From Asticcacaulis currens (GTDB lineage: Bacteria; Pseudomonadota; Alphaproteobacteria; Caulobacterales; Caulobacteraceae), in the NCBI RefSeq assembly GCF_028550395.1, contig NZ_JAQQKW010000001.1:62001-126000 (forward strand): a DNA stretch of 64,000 bases, written 5' to 3'. Positions 35,761-44,943 of the stretch are shown piece after piece. How positions within the stretch are numbered: the stretch's first letter is position 1; every line of letters starts with the position of its first letter. Position numbers and translations under genes: made by a program. A model generated the notes under the pieces. It was not told where the DNA came from, did no database searches, and was given only the letters and a program-made list of their open reading frames with translations.

Positions 35761-37013
35761 CCCTTTCCCCGGGTACGCCTCTCGATGTCAGATTCCGCTT
35801 TGATGAAGAGAGCGAAGCTTTGCCAGTCGCCCGCCTCGCGATGGCAGATGGCCGCGCACAGCTTGAATGGGCACAGGCGCTGCTCGTAAGTGGTCTTGCG
35901 CCCTCTCCTTTGCTTTACCCTCCCTCGCCCGGTTTACATGCCGCCCGAAGCCGTGAGTTTGAGGGGCTGCACGGTTTTCTTGCCGAAAGCCTGCCCGAAG
36001 ACTGGGGTCAGCTTGTGTTGCGACGGCGTCTGGCGCGTCTTGGCGTCCGTTTCGAAACCCTAAGCAGTCCTGATCGCCTGGCCCTCGTCGGAGACAGTGG
36101 TCGGGGCGCTCTGACCTACCGGCCCGCAACCACGCCACCGGCCGAACAAATGAATCTTGATCTTGACCGGCTACAGGCGGAAGCCACCGCCGTGATCCTC
36201 GGAGAGGACACGGACCTTATAGACACGCTGGCCGCACTTGCGGGAGGCTCCGGCGGGGCAAGACCCAAGGTACACGTGGGCTTTGGCGCGGACGGTCGAA
36301 TTTCGGTTTCTGACAGTGAGACCGCCGCGGGACATGAGGCCTGGATCGTCAAGTTTCGCGCGCCACAGGACCCTGTTGATATCGGCCCCATTGAAGCCGC
36401 CTATGCCGACATGGCCATTCAGGCAGGTCTAACAATGAGCGCGCACCGCCTGTTGCCGGCACGGCAAGGACCGGGTTATTTCGCTACCCGCCGTTTTGAC
36501 CGGCCGCAGGCCGGACAGCGACTTCATATGATATCTCTTGGCGGGGCGCTCGAAATTCCCTGGCGCACCCCTTCGAGCTACGACACCCTTCTGCGCGCCA
36601 CTCTTGCCATCACCCGTCATGCCAGCGATGTGGAAAGCGCCTTTCGCCGCATGGTCTTCAACATTCTGGCCTGCAATCGCGACGACCACGTTCGTCAGCA
36701 CAGCTTCCTCATGGATAGACATGGGCAGTGGCGCCTGTCGCCCGCTTATGACCTGACATTCTCTACGGGGCCCGGCGGCGAACACTATCTCGATGTCGAA
36801 GGCAAAGGCCGCAACCCAAATCGCCGTCACGTAATGGCCCTTGGCAAACGGCATGGCTTCTCCACTACCGCTACCTCCCGCCTCATTGATGAGGTGAGAT
36901 GCGCTATAGCCGACTGGCCGCTTCATGCAGCGCAAGCCGGCGTGACAAGGGCATCAAAAACGGAAATCACCGCCGCGCATAAAGCCGTGGAGGCTTGTTT
37001 CTTTGCGACCTGA
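35757..37013 (+). CDS. hipA: HipA-like serine/threonine kinase toxin
   Basis: The 418-residue protein has the N-terminal HipA subdomain 1, with LHGFLAESLPEDWG. The flexible Gly loop reads LAGGSGGARPKVHV (161-174), the ATP-binding Lys199 is in AWIVKF, the catalytic FNILACNRDDH spans 301-311 (Asn307, Asp309, Asp310, His311), and the metal-binding DLT is at 332-334 in LSPAYDLTF. HipA kinases phosphorylate aminoacyl-tRNA synthetases (GltX, TrpS) or related targets. All kinase motifs look intact, so it should be active unless held by the overlapping HipB. Confidence 0.92.
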   Translation: MTLSPGTPLDVRFRFDEESEALPVARLAMADGRAQLEWAQALLVSGLAPSPLLYPPSPGLHAARSREFEGLHGFLAESLPEDWGQLVLRRRLARLGVRFETLSSPDRLALVGDSGRGALTYRPATTPPAEQMNLDLDRLQAEATAVILGEDTDLIDTLAALAGGSGGARPKVHVGFGADGRISVSDSETAAGHEAWIVKFRAPQDPVDIGPIEAAYADMAIQAGLTMSAHRLLPARQGPGYFATRRFDRPQAGQRLHMISLGGALEIPWRTPSSYDTLLRATLAITRHASDVESAFRRMVFNILACNRDDHVRQHSFLMDRHGQWRLSPAYDLTFSTGPGGEHYLDVEGKGRNPNRRHVMALGKRHGFSTTATSRLIDEVRCAIADWPLHAAQAGVTRASKTEITAAHKAVEACFFAT

Positions 37014-37127
37014 AGGTACAGAAGGCCGTATCGCCCGCCTCCGAAAACTGCGTTACATTTCGATTGTGCCCGGCCCTTTGAAAGGTTAGCTATACGCCCA
37101 GACCAGAAATGATTTGGGGTGGGATTT

Positions 37128-38468
37128 ATGAGGCGTTCGGGGCGTCTTGACGGCTGGAAGTCTATTGCCGCCCACTTTGGGCGTGATCGGACGACCGTCA
37201 TGCGCTGGGCGCAACAGCGTGGGTTACCCGTCAAGCGAATACCCGGCGGCAAGGTCGGCACCGTCTACGCCCTGGCCGAGGAGCTTGATGCGTGGGCGGC
37301 AAGCCAGGGAAGGCTTGAAGATGACCCTCAGGCGAGCGCCCCCGAGGGGCTCGCGTCAGAAAAGGGGTCTGCGCCCGCATTCTCCCCGAAGTGGGTGCTT
37401 GCGGGTGTCCTGGCTTTGATTGTTATCCTCACGGCACTCACCTACGGCGTCCTGAGTTTCAGCTCGGATAAGACCTCAGCGGCACTCAAGCTGCCCGCTG
37501 ATCCGGCTCTCGCCCAAACCTATCTGGATGCGAGGGATTCCTGGGCACAACGCACACCGCAATCTCTTGAGCGGGCCCAGACACTTCTGCAGACCCTCAC
37601 GCAAAAAGAACCGAGCTTTGCCCCGGCCTGGTCGGCGCTAGCCGATGTTTATCTGTTGCGGCATGAGTTTGGCGGGCTTGACGAAAAAAGTGCTTTTGAA
37701 AAGGCTGAAATCGCAGCCCTTGAGGCCAGACGCCTTGACGCGTCACTGGCGGCGGCACATCGCGCGATCGGATTTGTTCAGTACTGGTGGCACGATGATC
37801 CGGCTTCCGCCGGAAAATCGTTCCGCGAGGCGCTGCGGTTGTCACCAGATGACCCGCAAACGCATTTCTGGTTCGGGACATTGCTTTCCGACAATGGACA
37901 ACATGTGGAAGCGATCCGTGAACTGAAAAAAGCCCGCCTTTTAGAGCCTGGATCGCGCGCCATTCAAACGGAGATGGCGTGGGCCCAATGGGCGGCCGGC
38001 AATGACACCCAGGCCCGCCAGGACCTCGGCAAGCTGTTAGAAGAAAATGCGACCTTCGCCTTGATCTATGACTGCACGAGCGAGGTCAAACTCGCCGATG
38101 GCGACTACTTGGGTTACGTCAATGATCTGACTGAATTTGCCCGGCTGACCGAGGATCAGGCCCTGATGAGCCATGCGCAACGCCTGCGCACCGCCTCAAA
38201 GAGCGGTATTCAGGCCGTGCAGACTGAAATGATGGCCGCGGCCGTGGGTGAGCTTAAAGGCGGGGACAGGCGAAAGCACGTCTGGGCCGTGTTTCTCGCC
38301 TCTGTCGCGCAAGACCGCGCCCAGACGGTGAGCCTTTTAAGGGAGGCGACGCGCCGAAAAGAGTCGTGGGGGGATGCGGCTCGAACCGGACGCATTTTGA
38401 GGCTTTGGGCAGGGGATGCGCAGATCACGGCGCTCGTTGAGCGCCTTACCGCCAGACCCGACGCCTAA
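37128..38468 (+). CDS. Membrane-anchored HTH-TPR regulator
   Basis: From ATG 37128 (preferred to GTG 37119 because of the GGGGTGGG ribosome-binding site) the product has 446 residues. An N-terminal helix-turn-helix (LDGWKSIAAHFGRDRTTVMR, then PVKRIPGGKVGTVYAL) is followed by an Ala/Pro linker, one membrane helix (about 88-110) and a periplasmic region of TPR repeats to the end (FAPAWSALADVYLL, AAHRAIGFVQYWW). The layout is that of ToxR/CadC-like one-component regulators with a TPR sensor. It lies just upstream of, and on the same strand as, the secretin cluster and may control it. Confidence 0.8.
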   Translation: MRRSGRLDGWKSIAAHFGRDRTTVMRWAQQRGLPVKRIPGGKVGTVYALAEELDAWAASQGRLEDDPQASAPEGLASEKGSAPAFSPKWVLAGVLALIVILTALTYGVLSFSSDKTSAALKLPADPALAQTYLDARDSWAQRTPQSLERAQTLLQTLTQKEPSFAPAWSALADVYLLRHEFGGLDEKSAFEKAEIAALEARRLDASLAAAHRAIGFVQYWWHDDPASAGKSFREALRLSPDDPQTHFWFGTLLSDNGQHVEAIRELKKARLLEPGSRAIQTEMAWAQWAAGNDTQARQDLGKLLEENATFALIYDCTSEVKLADGDYLGYVNDLTEFARLTEDQALMSHAQRLRTASKSGIQAVQTEMMAAAVGELKGGDRRKHVWAVFLASVAQDRAQTVSLLREATRRKESWGDAARTGRILRLWAGDAQITALVERLTARPDA

Positions 38469-38600
38469 ACTCCAAATTACAACGCTCTCGCACGGCACAT
38501 TTCAGCCGTTTGCAACAGTTTGCGACATCGTCAAATCAAGGCACTTGCGCCTTACTTCTTCCTGTTTACGCCTGACGCCAAAAAGCGGCACAGACGGGGG

Positions 38601-39263
38601 ATGACGGGGAGAACAGCAGTGCGAGCGATCTGGACGCGCCGAAATATCTTAAGCCTTGGCGCGCTTTTCTTAAGCTCGCAGACGCCTGCCTATGGTGGCG
38701 TCACTTCAGGAGGCGCCTCCCAGGTCAAAGCGTTTCTAAACGCAAGACAGAGCGGCATCGTGCGCCTGGCCACCTTTACCGAAACAGAGATTCTGCTTCT
38801 GATAATCAACGGCCAACCGATTGATGTGCACGCAAGACAGAACGGTCTTTACATATCTAAAAGCCCTGGGTCTGCGCGCTCTGTTAAGGCGATTGCGCCC
38901 GTTGATTTCGGTCGTCTTCTCACAGCTGCTGGCGGAACAGACAAGGGGGTGAACGGGACGGATAGGGCCAGAGACTTCAACAGCCTCTATGGGTCATTGA
39001 CGTCGGTGCCCCTGGCACCGCTGACCTGCCCCGCTGACTTTGCGCAAAAGTCGACGGAGGAAAAGGCACTGATCCGTCGCCAGATTCGCCAGCCTCATTA
39101 TTCACGCTATGGCCCCTGTCTGATGCCGGATCAGCCACTCATCCGCCAGGCGTTCGCTGACGACCCGTTTTTTGACGCCTGGACTTTCACTCACGACGCT
39201 AACGATCGCTACCTCGGCCTGTCCTTGCCAGGCATTCGCGCTTTCTGGTCATTGGAGATCTAG
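38601..39263 (+). CDS. Unknown exported protein coupled to the secretin
   Basis: The ATG at 38601 follows a GGGGG stretch and gives 220 residues with an N-terminal Arg-rich region and a hydrophobic segment (ILSLGALFLSSQTPAYG) that looks like a signal peptide. The mature part has a beta-rich half (ILLLIINGQPIDVHARQNGL) and a C-terminal half with a widely spaced Cys pair (PLTCPAD, YGPCLMP). No known family was recognised. It ends three bases before the secretin gene, so the two are almost certainly cotranscribed and probably interact, perhaps as a pilot or periplasmic adaptor. Confidence 0.65.
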   Translation: MTGRTAVRAIWTRRNILSLGALFLSSQTPAYGGVTSGGASQVKAFLNARQSGIVRLATFTETEILLLIINGQPIDVHARQNGLYISKSPGSARSVKAIAPVDFGRLLTAAGGTDKGVNGTDRARDFNSLYGSLTSVPLAPLTCPADFAQKSTEEKALIRRQIRQPHYSRYGPCLMPDQPLIRQAFADDPFFDAWTFTHDANDRYLGLSLPGIRAFWSLEI

Positions 39264-39266
39264 CAC

Positions 39267-40898
39267 ATGACACGCAACCTTTATGTAAATGCGTCTCTTC
39301 TGACGCTGGCCCTATTAGGCCTAACGGCCTGCGCCAGTGTTCCGCAGAAGGTAGGGAGTGAAACACCTCAGGCATCGACATCCATCGCCGCTGAGGCATT
39401 GCTGAGAGGGGATGTCGAACTGGCCCGCAAAGGCTTTGGCGATGCGGCGGCGAAGTCGCCATCAGATCCCGCGAGACAGACCCTTCTGGGCATGACCTAC
39501 CAATCCCAGGCGAACGGCGATCCCGAACAACTTGATCTCGCGATGGCAGGCTATGATCTCGCGCTTCGCAGTGGCCAGGATGCATTCTGGGCCGCAGCAC
39601 TCGCCGGCAAGGCCGCCTTCGACCTTGGTCAGTTTCAAAAGGCACAGGGCTATTATGCGAAAGCCGTCATCCAGAAACCAGATGATGCCCGCGCCCTCTT
39701 AGGCCTATCCATGAGCGCCTATATGGGCGGAGACCCTGCCCTGGCCGCGCTGAGTGCGCAGCAGGCTCTGACTTTATCATCGGATCAGGCGCTTACTCAG
39801 GCGGCCTTACGCATGGCGGCGTTGTCTAACAGCGCCAATGGAAGGAGCGAGGCCGCACGGCTCTATCAGCAACAGCTCGCCAAGACCGCACCCGAGGAGG
39901 GTCAGCGCGTTCTGATCCGGATGACCGAGCTTGAACGCACGAGCCCGTCCGATGCGACCCAGCCGGAAGCCCCCGTTACTGAGGAGCGTTCAGCCGCTGC
40001 ACCTGATCAGGTTTCCGTGGATGTGGCCATCATCCTGTCTCAGAATGCGCAGCGGGATTCCGTTGGCGTAAATCTTCTCGATGGTCTGCAATTGCAGTAT
40101 GGCCGGCAAGACCAGCAGAACCATGCCGGTAGTGACACCGGAGTGACCCGGACGATTACGGACACGATCACCCTGCCGCAACTCACCTATAATCTCAATC
40201 TTTTCAATAGATTTGGTCAGTACTACCAGGTGGTTGCCCGCCCGATGCTCACCGCCTATCGCGGTGAGCCTTCAGACTTCTTCGTAGGCCGTTCAACCAA
40301 GGTCGCGGTTAAGGGCGTGAACTTCTCCCAGCTTGAAAACATAGATATTGGCACGCAGGTTAAGGTCACGCCGGTTGAAATAACGAACGATCGCACCCGC
40401 CTTCGCATTGAGGTCACCCGCTCCTTCTTGTCGGGTGAACCAGCCGGAAACTTCAACGAGGCCCTAAATACGTGGCGCCAGACGGTCTCAACCACCGTAG
40501 AGGTTCGCTTCGGCACGACCCTGATCCTTTCGGGTCTGTCGGAGAGCGTGAGAGACAGTTCGGTTACGAAGACACCCGTGATCGGTGATGCGCCTCTCAT
40601 TGGTTCGGGCTTTAACCGTCGCGTGACCAATAACCGCCGTGACGCCGTACTGGTCCTTGTGACCCCTTCACCAGCGCGCGCTATCGAGAGCCGCAGCTGG
40701 GGCCGCCAGGCCGATGTGGAGCGTCTGATCAAGCTTTGGGGAACAACCATCGCGCCGGGGTCTGACCTTCAGGCGATTACCGAAAACCTTTCGCACTCCC
40801 GTTTGTTTGGCCGGGCAAGACAAGCCGATGCCCCCTTAACCTGGCCCAATCTTCCCCATGATCAAGGTGAGATCTTAAAGGCGCTGATCTTGCCCTGA
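39267..40898 (+). CDS. TPR-secretin outer-membrane lipoprotein
   Basis: A lipobox LTAC with Cys22 marks it as a lipoprotein. TPR-like helices occupy about 35-225. Residues about 248-470 form a secretin core, with VDVAIILSQNAQRDSVGVNL, the multimerisation strands GTQVKVTPVEITNDRTRLR, and the signature TPVIGDAPLIGSGFNR (436-451) before the terminal strand VLVLVTP. Secretins form large outer-membrane gates. Type II, III, IV pilus and Tad secretins have N0-N3 ring domains. Here the ring region is replaced by TPRs, which is unusual. No secretion ATPase, platform protein or pilin is near. At 543 residues it is short for a secretin. Confidence 0.82.
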   Translation: MTRNLYVNASLLTLALLGLTACASVPQKVGSETPQASTSIAAEALLRGDVELARKGFGDAAAKSPSDPARQTLLGMTYQSQANGDPEQLDLAMAGYDLALRSGQDAFWAAALAGKAAFDLGQFQKAQGYYAKAVIQKPDDARALLGLSMSAYMGGDPALAALSAQQALTLSSDQALTQAALRMAALSNSANGRSEAARLYQQQLAKTAPEEGQRVLIRMTELERTSPSDATQPEAPVTEERSAAAPDQVSVDVAIILSQNAQRDSVGVNLLDGLQLQYGRQDQQNHAGSDTGVTRTITDTITLPQLTYNLNLFNRFGQYYQVVARPMLTAYRGEPSDFFVGRSTKVAVKGVNFSQLENIDIGTQVKVTPVEITNDRTRLRIEVTRSFLSGEPAGNFNEALNTWRQTVSTTVEVRFGTTLILSGLSESVRDSSVTKTPVIGDAPLIGSGFNRRVTNNRRDAVLVLVTPSPARAIESRSWGRQADVERLIKLWGTTIAPGSDLQAITENLSHSRLFGRARQADAPLTWPNLPHDQGEILKALILP

Positions 40899-40946
40899 AC
40901 TCAGGGTCCATTCGCCCGCCTCTAACCCCGGATTACTAACCCCGTA

Positions 40947-40981
40947 AGGCATGCTTCGGCATGAATGGCGAAGCCATGCCT
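40947..40981 (+). other. Imperfect hairpin between the secretin and the next gene
   Basis: AGGCATGCTTCG (40947-40958) pairs with 40969-40981 with one bulged base. There is no T run. It may stabilise the secretin mRNA or lower readthrough into the downstream exported-protein genes. Confidence 0.4.
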
Positions 40982-41007
40982 GACCTTCTACTTTGAGGAA
41001 TTCACCT

Positions 41008-42054
41008 ATGCCGCCTTTCAAGCCAGAATACCTGCTACCTGCCGCCGCTGCATTCCTTTGCCTGACCGGCGAGGCCGCGGCTCAATGTCCCTCCACGCAG
41101 AATGCAGCGCACCGACCGCCCGGCACGCCCCTTCTTCCGGCCGTCACGCGCATCGAAATTGAGAATCCATCGGCACCGTCAAAGCCATACCCGGCGATAC
41201 CCGGAAGCCCTGTCGATCGGGCACAAACCACAGGCGGGGTTGTTGGGAAGTCGAGTCTGACGCTCATTGTGACCTTATCGAGCGACGTGGCGAGTGGGTG
41301 TGAGCTGCCGTTTTCGATCTTTGATGCAGCAGGTCCGATCGTAAACAGTGTACAGGAACAGTCGGTAGCCGTCTTTCCAGCTCTGGAAACTTTTACCAGG
41401 CCCTATCTGACCGTTGTTGCCAATGGCAGCAACAAAGTCAAAATAACCCTGCCCGTGGCGATCCGGCTCGGGTCAAGTCGAATCCATCGACACCGTCTCG
41501 GACTAAGCTCGGTTTACAGTAACCAAACCCCTGAGACACCGCTCCCGTTTGAGTTTCAGAACAACCCCGTGCGCATAGGTTCGATCTATCGGGTCGGCAC
41601 GAACACTGGGCCGGCACGAGCAGGTGAGCGCGTTGAAATTGCTGTTACCACAGTGGAGCCAATTGATCCCGCATCTGTGTACTATAACATTTTTGGTGGT
41701 CAGACCGTCAAGTCAAACGCCCTGAAGGTTCGCTACGGCCTGTCTCCAACAAACCTGGCTCAGTTCCCATCGCTGAGCAACGGCTCTGTCGCTGCCTTCG
41801 CGCCAAACTTTGCCGACGGCAGTAGTCGTCTGCCGATCATCATCAGCACCCCCACCCAGGCAAACGTCACCCTGAAGTCACCCACAAATCTCACGCAAAT
41901 CCCAAGAGTGCCGACGAGGCCACAATTGACTACCAGGCCCGTCGCACCTGCGGCAAATGATGCGCCCCAAAGCGTGGTGGTGAGCGCTCAGCTCTATACC
42001 GAGAGTACGGGCGAAGGCGGAGAAACGCTCTCGTTAGAAATGCCCATCAACTAG
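41008..42054 (+). CDS. Unknown exported protein of the secretin cluster
   Basis: The ATG at 41008 with a TGAGGAA ribosome-binding site gives 348 residues with a signal peptide (EYLLPAAAAFLCLTGEAAAQ). The mature protein is beta-rich and Thr/Pro-rich with two apparent Ig-like units (LTLIVTLSSDVASGCELPFS, and ARAGERVEIAVTTVEPIDPA) and a Pro-rich linker before the C-terminus. No known family was recognised. The pattern RAGxxxEIAVTTxE also appears in the next gene (RAGQLFEVSLLTSE), so the two may be distant paralogues. It is a candidate substrate or surface component of the secretin. Confidence 0.6.
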   Translation: MPPFKPEYLLPAAAAFLCLTGEAAAQCPSTQNAAHRPPGTPLLPAVTRIEIENPSAPSKPYPAIPGSPVDRAQTTGGVVGKSSLTLIVTLSSDVASGCELPFSIFDAAGPIVNSVQEQSVAVFPALETFTRPYLTVVANGSNKVKITLPVAIRLGSSRIHRHRLGLSSVYSNQTPETPLPFEFQNNPVRIGSIYRVGTNTGPARAGERVEIAVTTVEPIDPASVYYNIFGGQTVKSNALKVRYGLSPTNLAQFPSLSNGSVAAFAPNFADGSSRLPIIISTPTQANVTLKSPTNLTQIPRVPTRPQLTTRPVAPAANDAPQSVVVSAQLYTESTGEGGETLSLEMPIN

Positions 42055-42169
42055 GTCGCGTACGCACTTGGGCGATCTATTGTCGGCACGGCAACGCCTT
42101 AAGTGCGTCCGATGGAGTAAAGCGTCACCCTACGTCCATAAGCTTTACGATCAATCCAAAGGACTGGTT

Positions 42170-43713
42170 ATGTTAAAAAAAACTCTTTCCAATCGCACTG
42201 GGAGGCTTGCTCTCCTTGTGCTTTGCCACCCCAAGTCTGGCGGCGGTTGAGTCCGCTAACTATCGCCGCGCCGAAAATGCGAGATGCTCGGCGGTTCACG
42301 AAGTTGGAGGCGTGTGGCGACCATCCAAGGGCCCCATAAACCTATCGGGCAAAGGCTTTTTCACGATGGAACTCTACGGCAACGGGATTGATCTTCTGGA
42401 CCCGTCACAGTTTCAATTAAAGGGGCAGATCAGTGGCACCCTTTTCATTTGACGGGGCGCATAGTGGACCAGATAACGCGGTCGCCGGCTGCGGTTCTAT
42501 CGGTTCAAGGGTCGTTGTCCTGAAACTTGATGGTTCGCCAACGCGACAAACTGGCAGTCTGAAGGTGGGATCGGAGGAAATACCTCTGACCCTCATACCG
42601 GGCTATATCAATCGCCTGGAGTGGTCGTCCGACAACGAACCTCGCGAAGCCTCACAGTCCCCGGTATCGAACCTTACGGAGGCCCAAAAGCGTGCACTTG
42701 ACGCCCCAATTATTGCCGAAGCGGTACGCACCTGTCTGACCAACATGGCGAACCGTTCGTCGCCTTCGTCAAGTGGCGTCTCCTATTCCTACGGTCCGCA
42801 ATCCGATTGTCGTAGCGGGACGGGGTATTACCTGTTTTCGAGCGCGCAAGATGCGTGTACCCAGATCCAGGCCTATGGCTATAGCTGTTCGACGGCGTTC
42901 AACTTCGGAACGGGGGGGAGCCATAGGGTCTCAACACTCGGCGCCTGCCTTGCCCGCAATGGCGGCAGTGCTTACCTCTCGGGCGATACCCTTACCCTGA
43001 TTGTACCGGCGCGCTCAACGAATACCAGCCTTGGAACTTGCTTCACCAAGCCGAGTTTCATGGCGTTTGACGCCCTTCCAACGCTGGGTAGTTCAGTTCA
43101 CTTTGTCGGTCGCGCGACTCCGGTTATAGGTGTGCAAATAGACCGAACGCCAGGAGCACCCGCGCTCAGCTACGATCAACAGACGGGCGAAGATGAAGGC
43201 GGCTTCCTTAATTTCGCCCCCGCTTCGCTTAGAGAGGTTGTCGGCGTTCATACCTATACCTTGCGTCCCTCCGGAACAGGATCTCGCCCTCTTACTTTGA
43301 TACTTATGAGCGATCCGGCGAATGCCGTGAAAGCGCTAGACGCACCGCTTACTGGCGCCGCCCGCTTCAGCTCGATTGCGAGGTTTAAAGCCACGCCGTT
43401 TCAGGCGGTGCGCGCAGGCCAGCTCTTTGAGGTCTCGCTTTTAACGTCAGAGGCAAGCAGTTGCTTCGAACAACCTGTCGTTCAAGTCTCTCCACAGGCG
43501 GGGGTCACTTCCTTCGACGTTGACTTCAAATTCACCGAGTCGGCTGGCTGTGTCGGAAAGTCGGCAAGCTTCGTTGCAAAAGCAAGCGGCTACGACGCCT
43601 TGCCCGCGACCGCGACCGCGACCTTCACAATCGTGCCTTTGGACACCCCGCGAAATCTGCCGCCGTCCTCGTCTGTGACAAAGGTCAGAAACAGCGCCTT
43701 AAACCAAAATTGA
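42170..43713 (+). pseudogene. Exported Cys-rich protein gene with two single-base frameshifts
   Basis: The gene starts at ATG 42170 (AAAGGA ribosome-binding site). An 8-A tract at 42175-42182 puts the signal peptide out of frame; with one A fewer it reads MLKKLFPIALGGLLSLCFAT. A second shift lies between 42421 and 42441, near GGGG and CCCTTTT runs. The reading then continues uninterrupted (FDGAHSGPDNAVAGCG) to 43713, about 513 residues in all. The product has many Cys and Ig-like segments and matches no family I know. Two homopolymer indels may be sequencing errors, true decay, or, for the A tract, phase variation of an exported protein. Confidence 0.6.
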
Positions 43714-43719
43714 GGAGCC

Positions 43720-43755
43720 GGGCCCTGGCGTATAGTCGCCAGGGCCCTTTTCTTT
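43720..43755 (+). terminator. Terminator of the secretin cluster
   Basis: GGGCCCTGGCG (43720-43730) pairs exactly with 43737-43747 across TATAGT and is followed by TTTTCTTT. It starts six bases after the last stop codon of the cluster. Confidence 0.93.
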
Positions 43756-43945
43756 CAGCGATAGGCAGAAAACCCGGTTGACAGAGAATGATCCGAAGAC
43801 TGACAATAACTTCGACCAGGTCATTTGCATGGCATCCGCGCTGAGGTCACGCAAAGATGTTAAACGGCTGAAAACAGTCGCAGGCAAGGGCGAGCGCGGA
43901 GTGAGTGCGGGTCAGAGGTTAATCGACGGGTATGAGATCTAAAGG

Positions 43946-44794
43946 TTAGACGACCTCGGAGGCTTTGCGATCATCAGCTGTGACCTGTGCAATGCGAACT
44001 TCGATGCCTGCATGCTCAAGCCATTCGCGGGCGGGGTCAGAGATCCCCTCATCGGTAATCACCACATCAATGGCGGTTAAGGGGCATACGGACAATGATG
44101 CCGGTGCATCGATTTTTGAAGAGTCGGCGAGCACAATCACCTGATCTGCGCGCTCCATCAGGCGGCGCTCTGACTGCACGAGGAGCGTGTCAGACTGCAT
44201 GAGGCCGTTACGCGTCAGGGCCTGACATCCGATGAACATCTTGGCAGCTGAGAAGTTCTGCAGCATCCCGTCTTCATAAGGGTTCAGAATGATGCGCTGT
44301 TCGCGGAAAAGCTCCCCGCCAGGCAGGGTGACCTTCACCTTGGAGCGGTCAAGCAGACACTGCAGAATGGGGATAGAGGTCGTGAGCACGTGGTAGGGCT
44401 CATTGGCCATCATATTGGCCATGGTGTAGGTGGTTGAGCCGCCATCGATAATCATCGAGATGCCAGGCTTTAAGAAATCGAGCGCAGCGCGTGCAATAGC
44501 GCGCTTAACGGGCGCATTGACGATGGTTGACGCCAGAAAGCTCGATTGCCCCGTCAGGCTTGCGGCCTGAAATTCGGGCGTTTTGGGTTCGGCCTTATTG
44601 GTAAAGTGCTTGCCCTCAATGCGCATCGCCCCACCGCGAACACGCAATAAATGACCGAGTTCATGCAGTTCATTCAGATCGCGGCGAATGGTGGCCGGCG
44701 AAACCTCCAGACGTGCCGTAAGCTCATCGACCGAGGTGACACGGTCGGGATTGAGTTCGTCGATGATGAGCTTCCAACGGTCCTGGAGGTGCAT
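43946..44794 (-). CDS. DeoR/GlpR-family sugar-phosphate-responsive regulator
   Basis: This 282-residue regulator has the N-terminal DeoR helix-turn-helix (SVDELTARLEVSPATIRRDL, then HELGHLLRVRGGA). The DeoRC effector domain contains IIDGGSTTYTMANMM and FIGCQALTRNGLMQSD, typical of the phosphosugar-binding ISOCOT fold. It is encoded downstream of, and on the same strand as, the FGGY kinase. It probably represses the rhamnose isomerase/kinase genes and responds to a phosphorylated intermediate such as rhamnulose 1-phosphate. Confidence 0.88.
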   Translation of the reverse strand: MHLQDRWKLIIDELNPDRVTSVDELTARLEVSPATIRRDLNELHELGHLLRVRGGAMRIEGKHFTNKAEPKTPEFQAASLTGQSSFLASTIVNAPVKRAIARAALDFLKPGISMIIDGGSTTYTMANMMANEPYHVLTTSIPILQCLLDRSKVKVTLPGGELFREQRIILNPYEDGMLQNFSAAKMFIGCQALTRNGLMQSDTLLVQSERRLMERADQVIVLADSSKIDAPASLSVCPLTAIDVVITDEGISDPAREWLEHAGIEVRIAQVTADDRKASEVV

Positions 44795-44859
44795 ATAAAT
44801 CCGCCCTGTGTGCCTGTGCGATAATCCTGATACGCGCCACGGGTTTACGCCCTTCGCAT

Positions 44860-44877
44860 ATCATGATCGAACATGAT
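44860..44877. promoter_or_regulatory. Candidate DeoR operator upstream of the regulator gene
   Basis: ATCATG-ATCGAA-CATGAT is an inverted repeat 66 bases before the deoR-type start. It contains TGATCGAA, which recurs in the divergent kinase/isomerase region (46544-46551). Autoregulation is plausible. Confidence 0.45.
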
Positions 44878-44943
44878 TGATTCTTATAGGGCGCATTCCA
44901 CATACTGGGAAGCACCTTTTTTGGGTATGCCCGTGCGACAAAA

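Noticed and set aside
42433-43713. Independent gene starting at GTG 42433
   Set aside because: There is no ribosome-binding site or signal peptide, and the upstream frame carries the expected exported N-terminus. It is better read as the main part of the frameshifted gene at 42170-43713.
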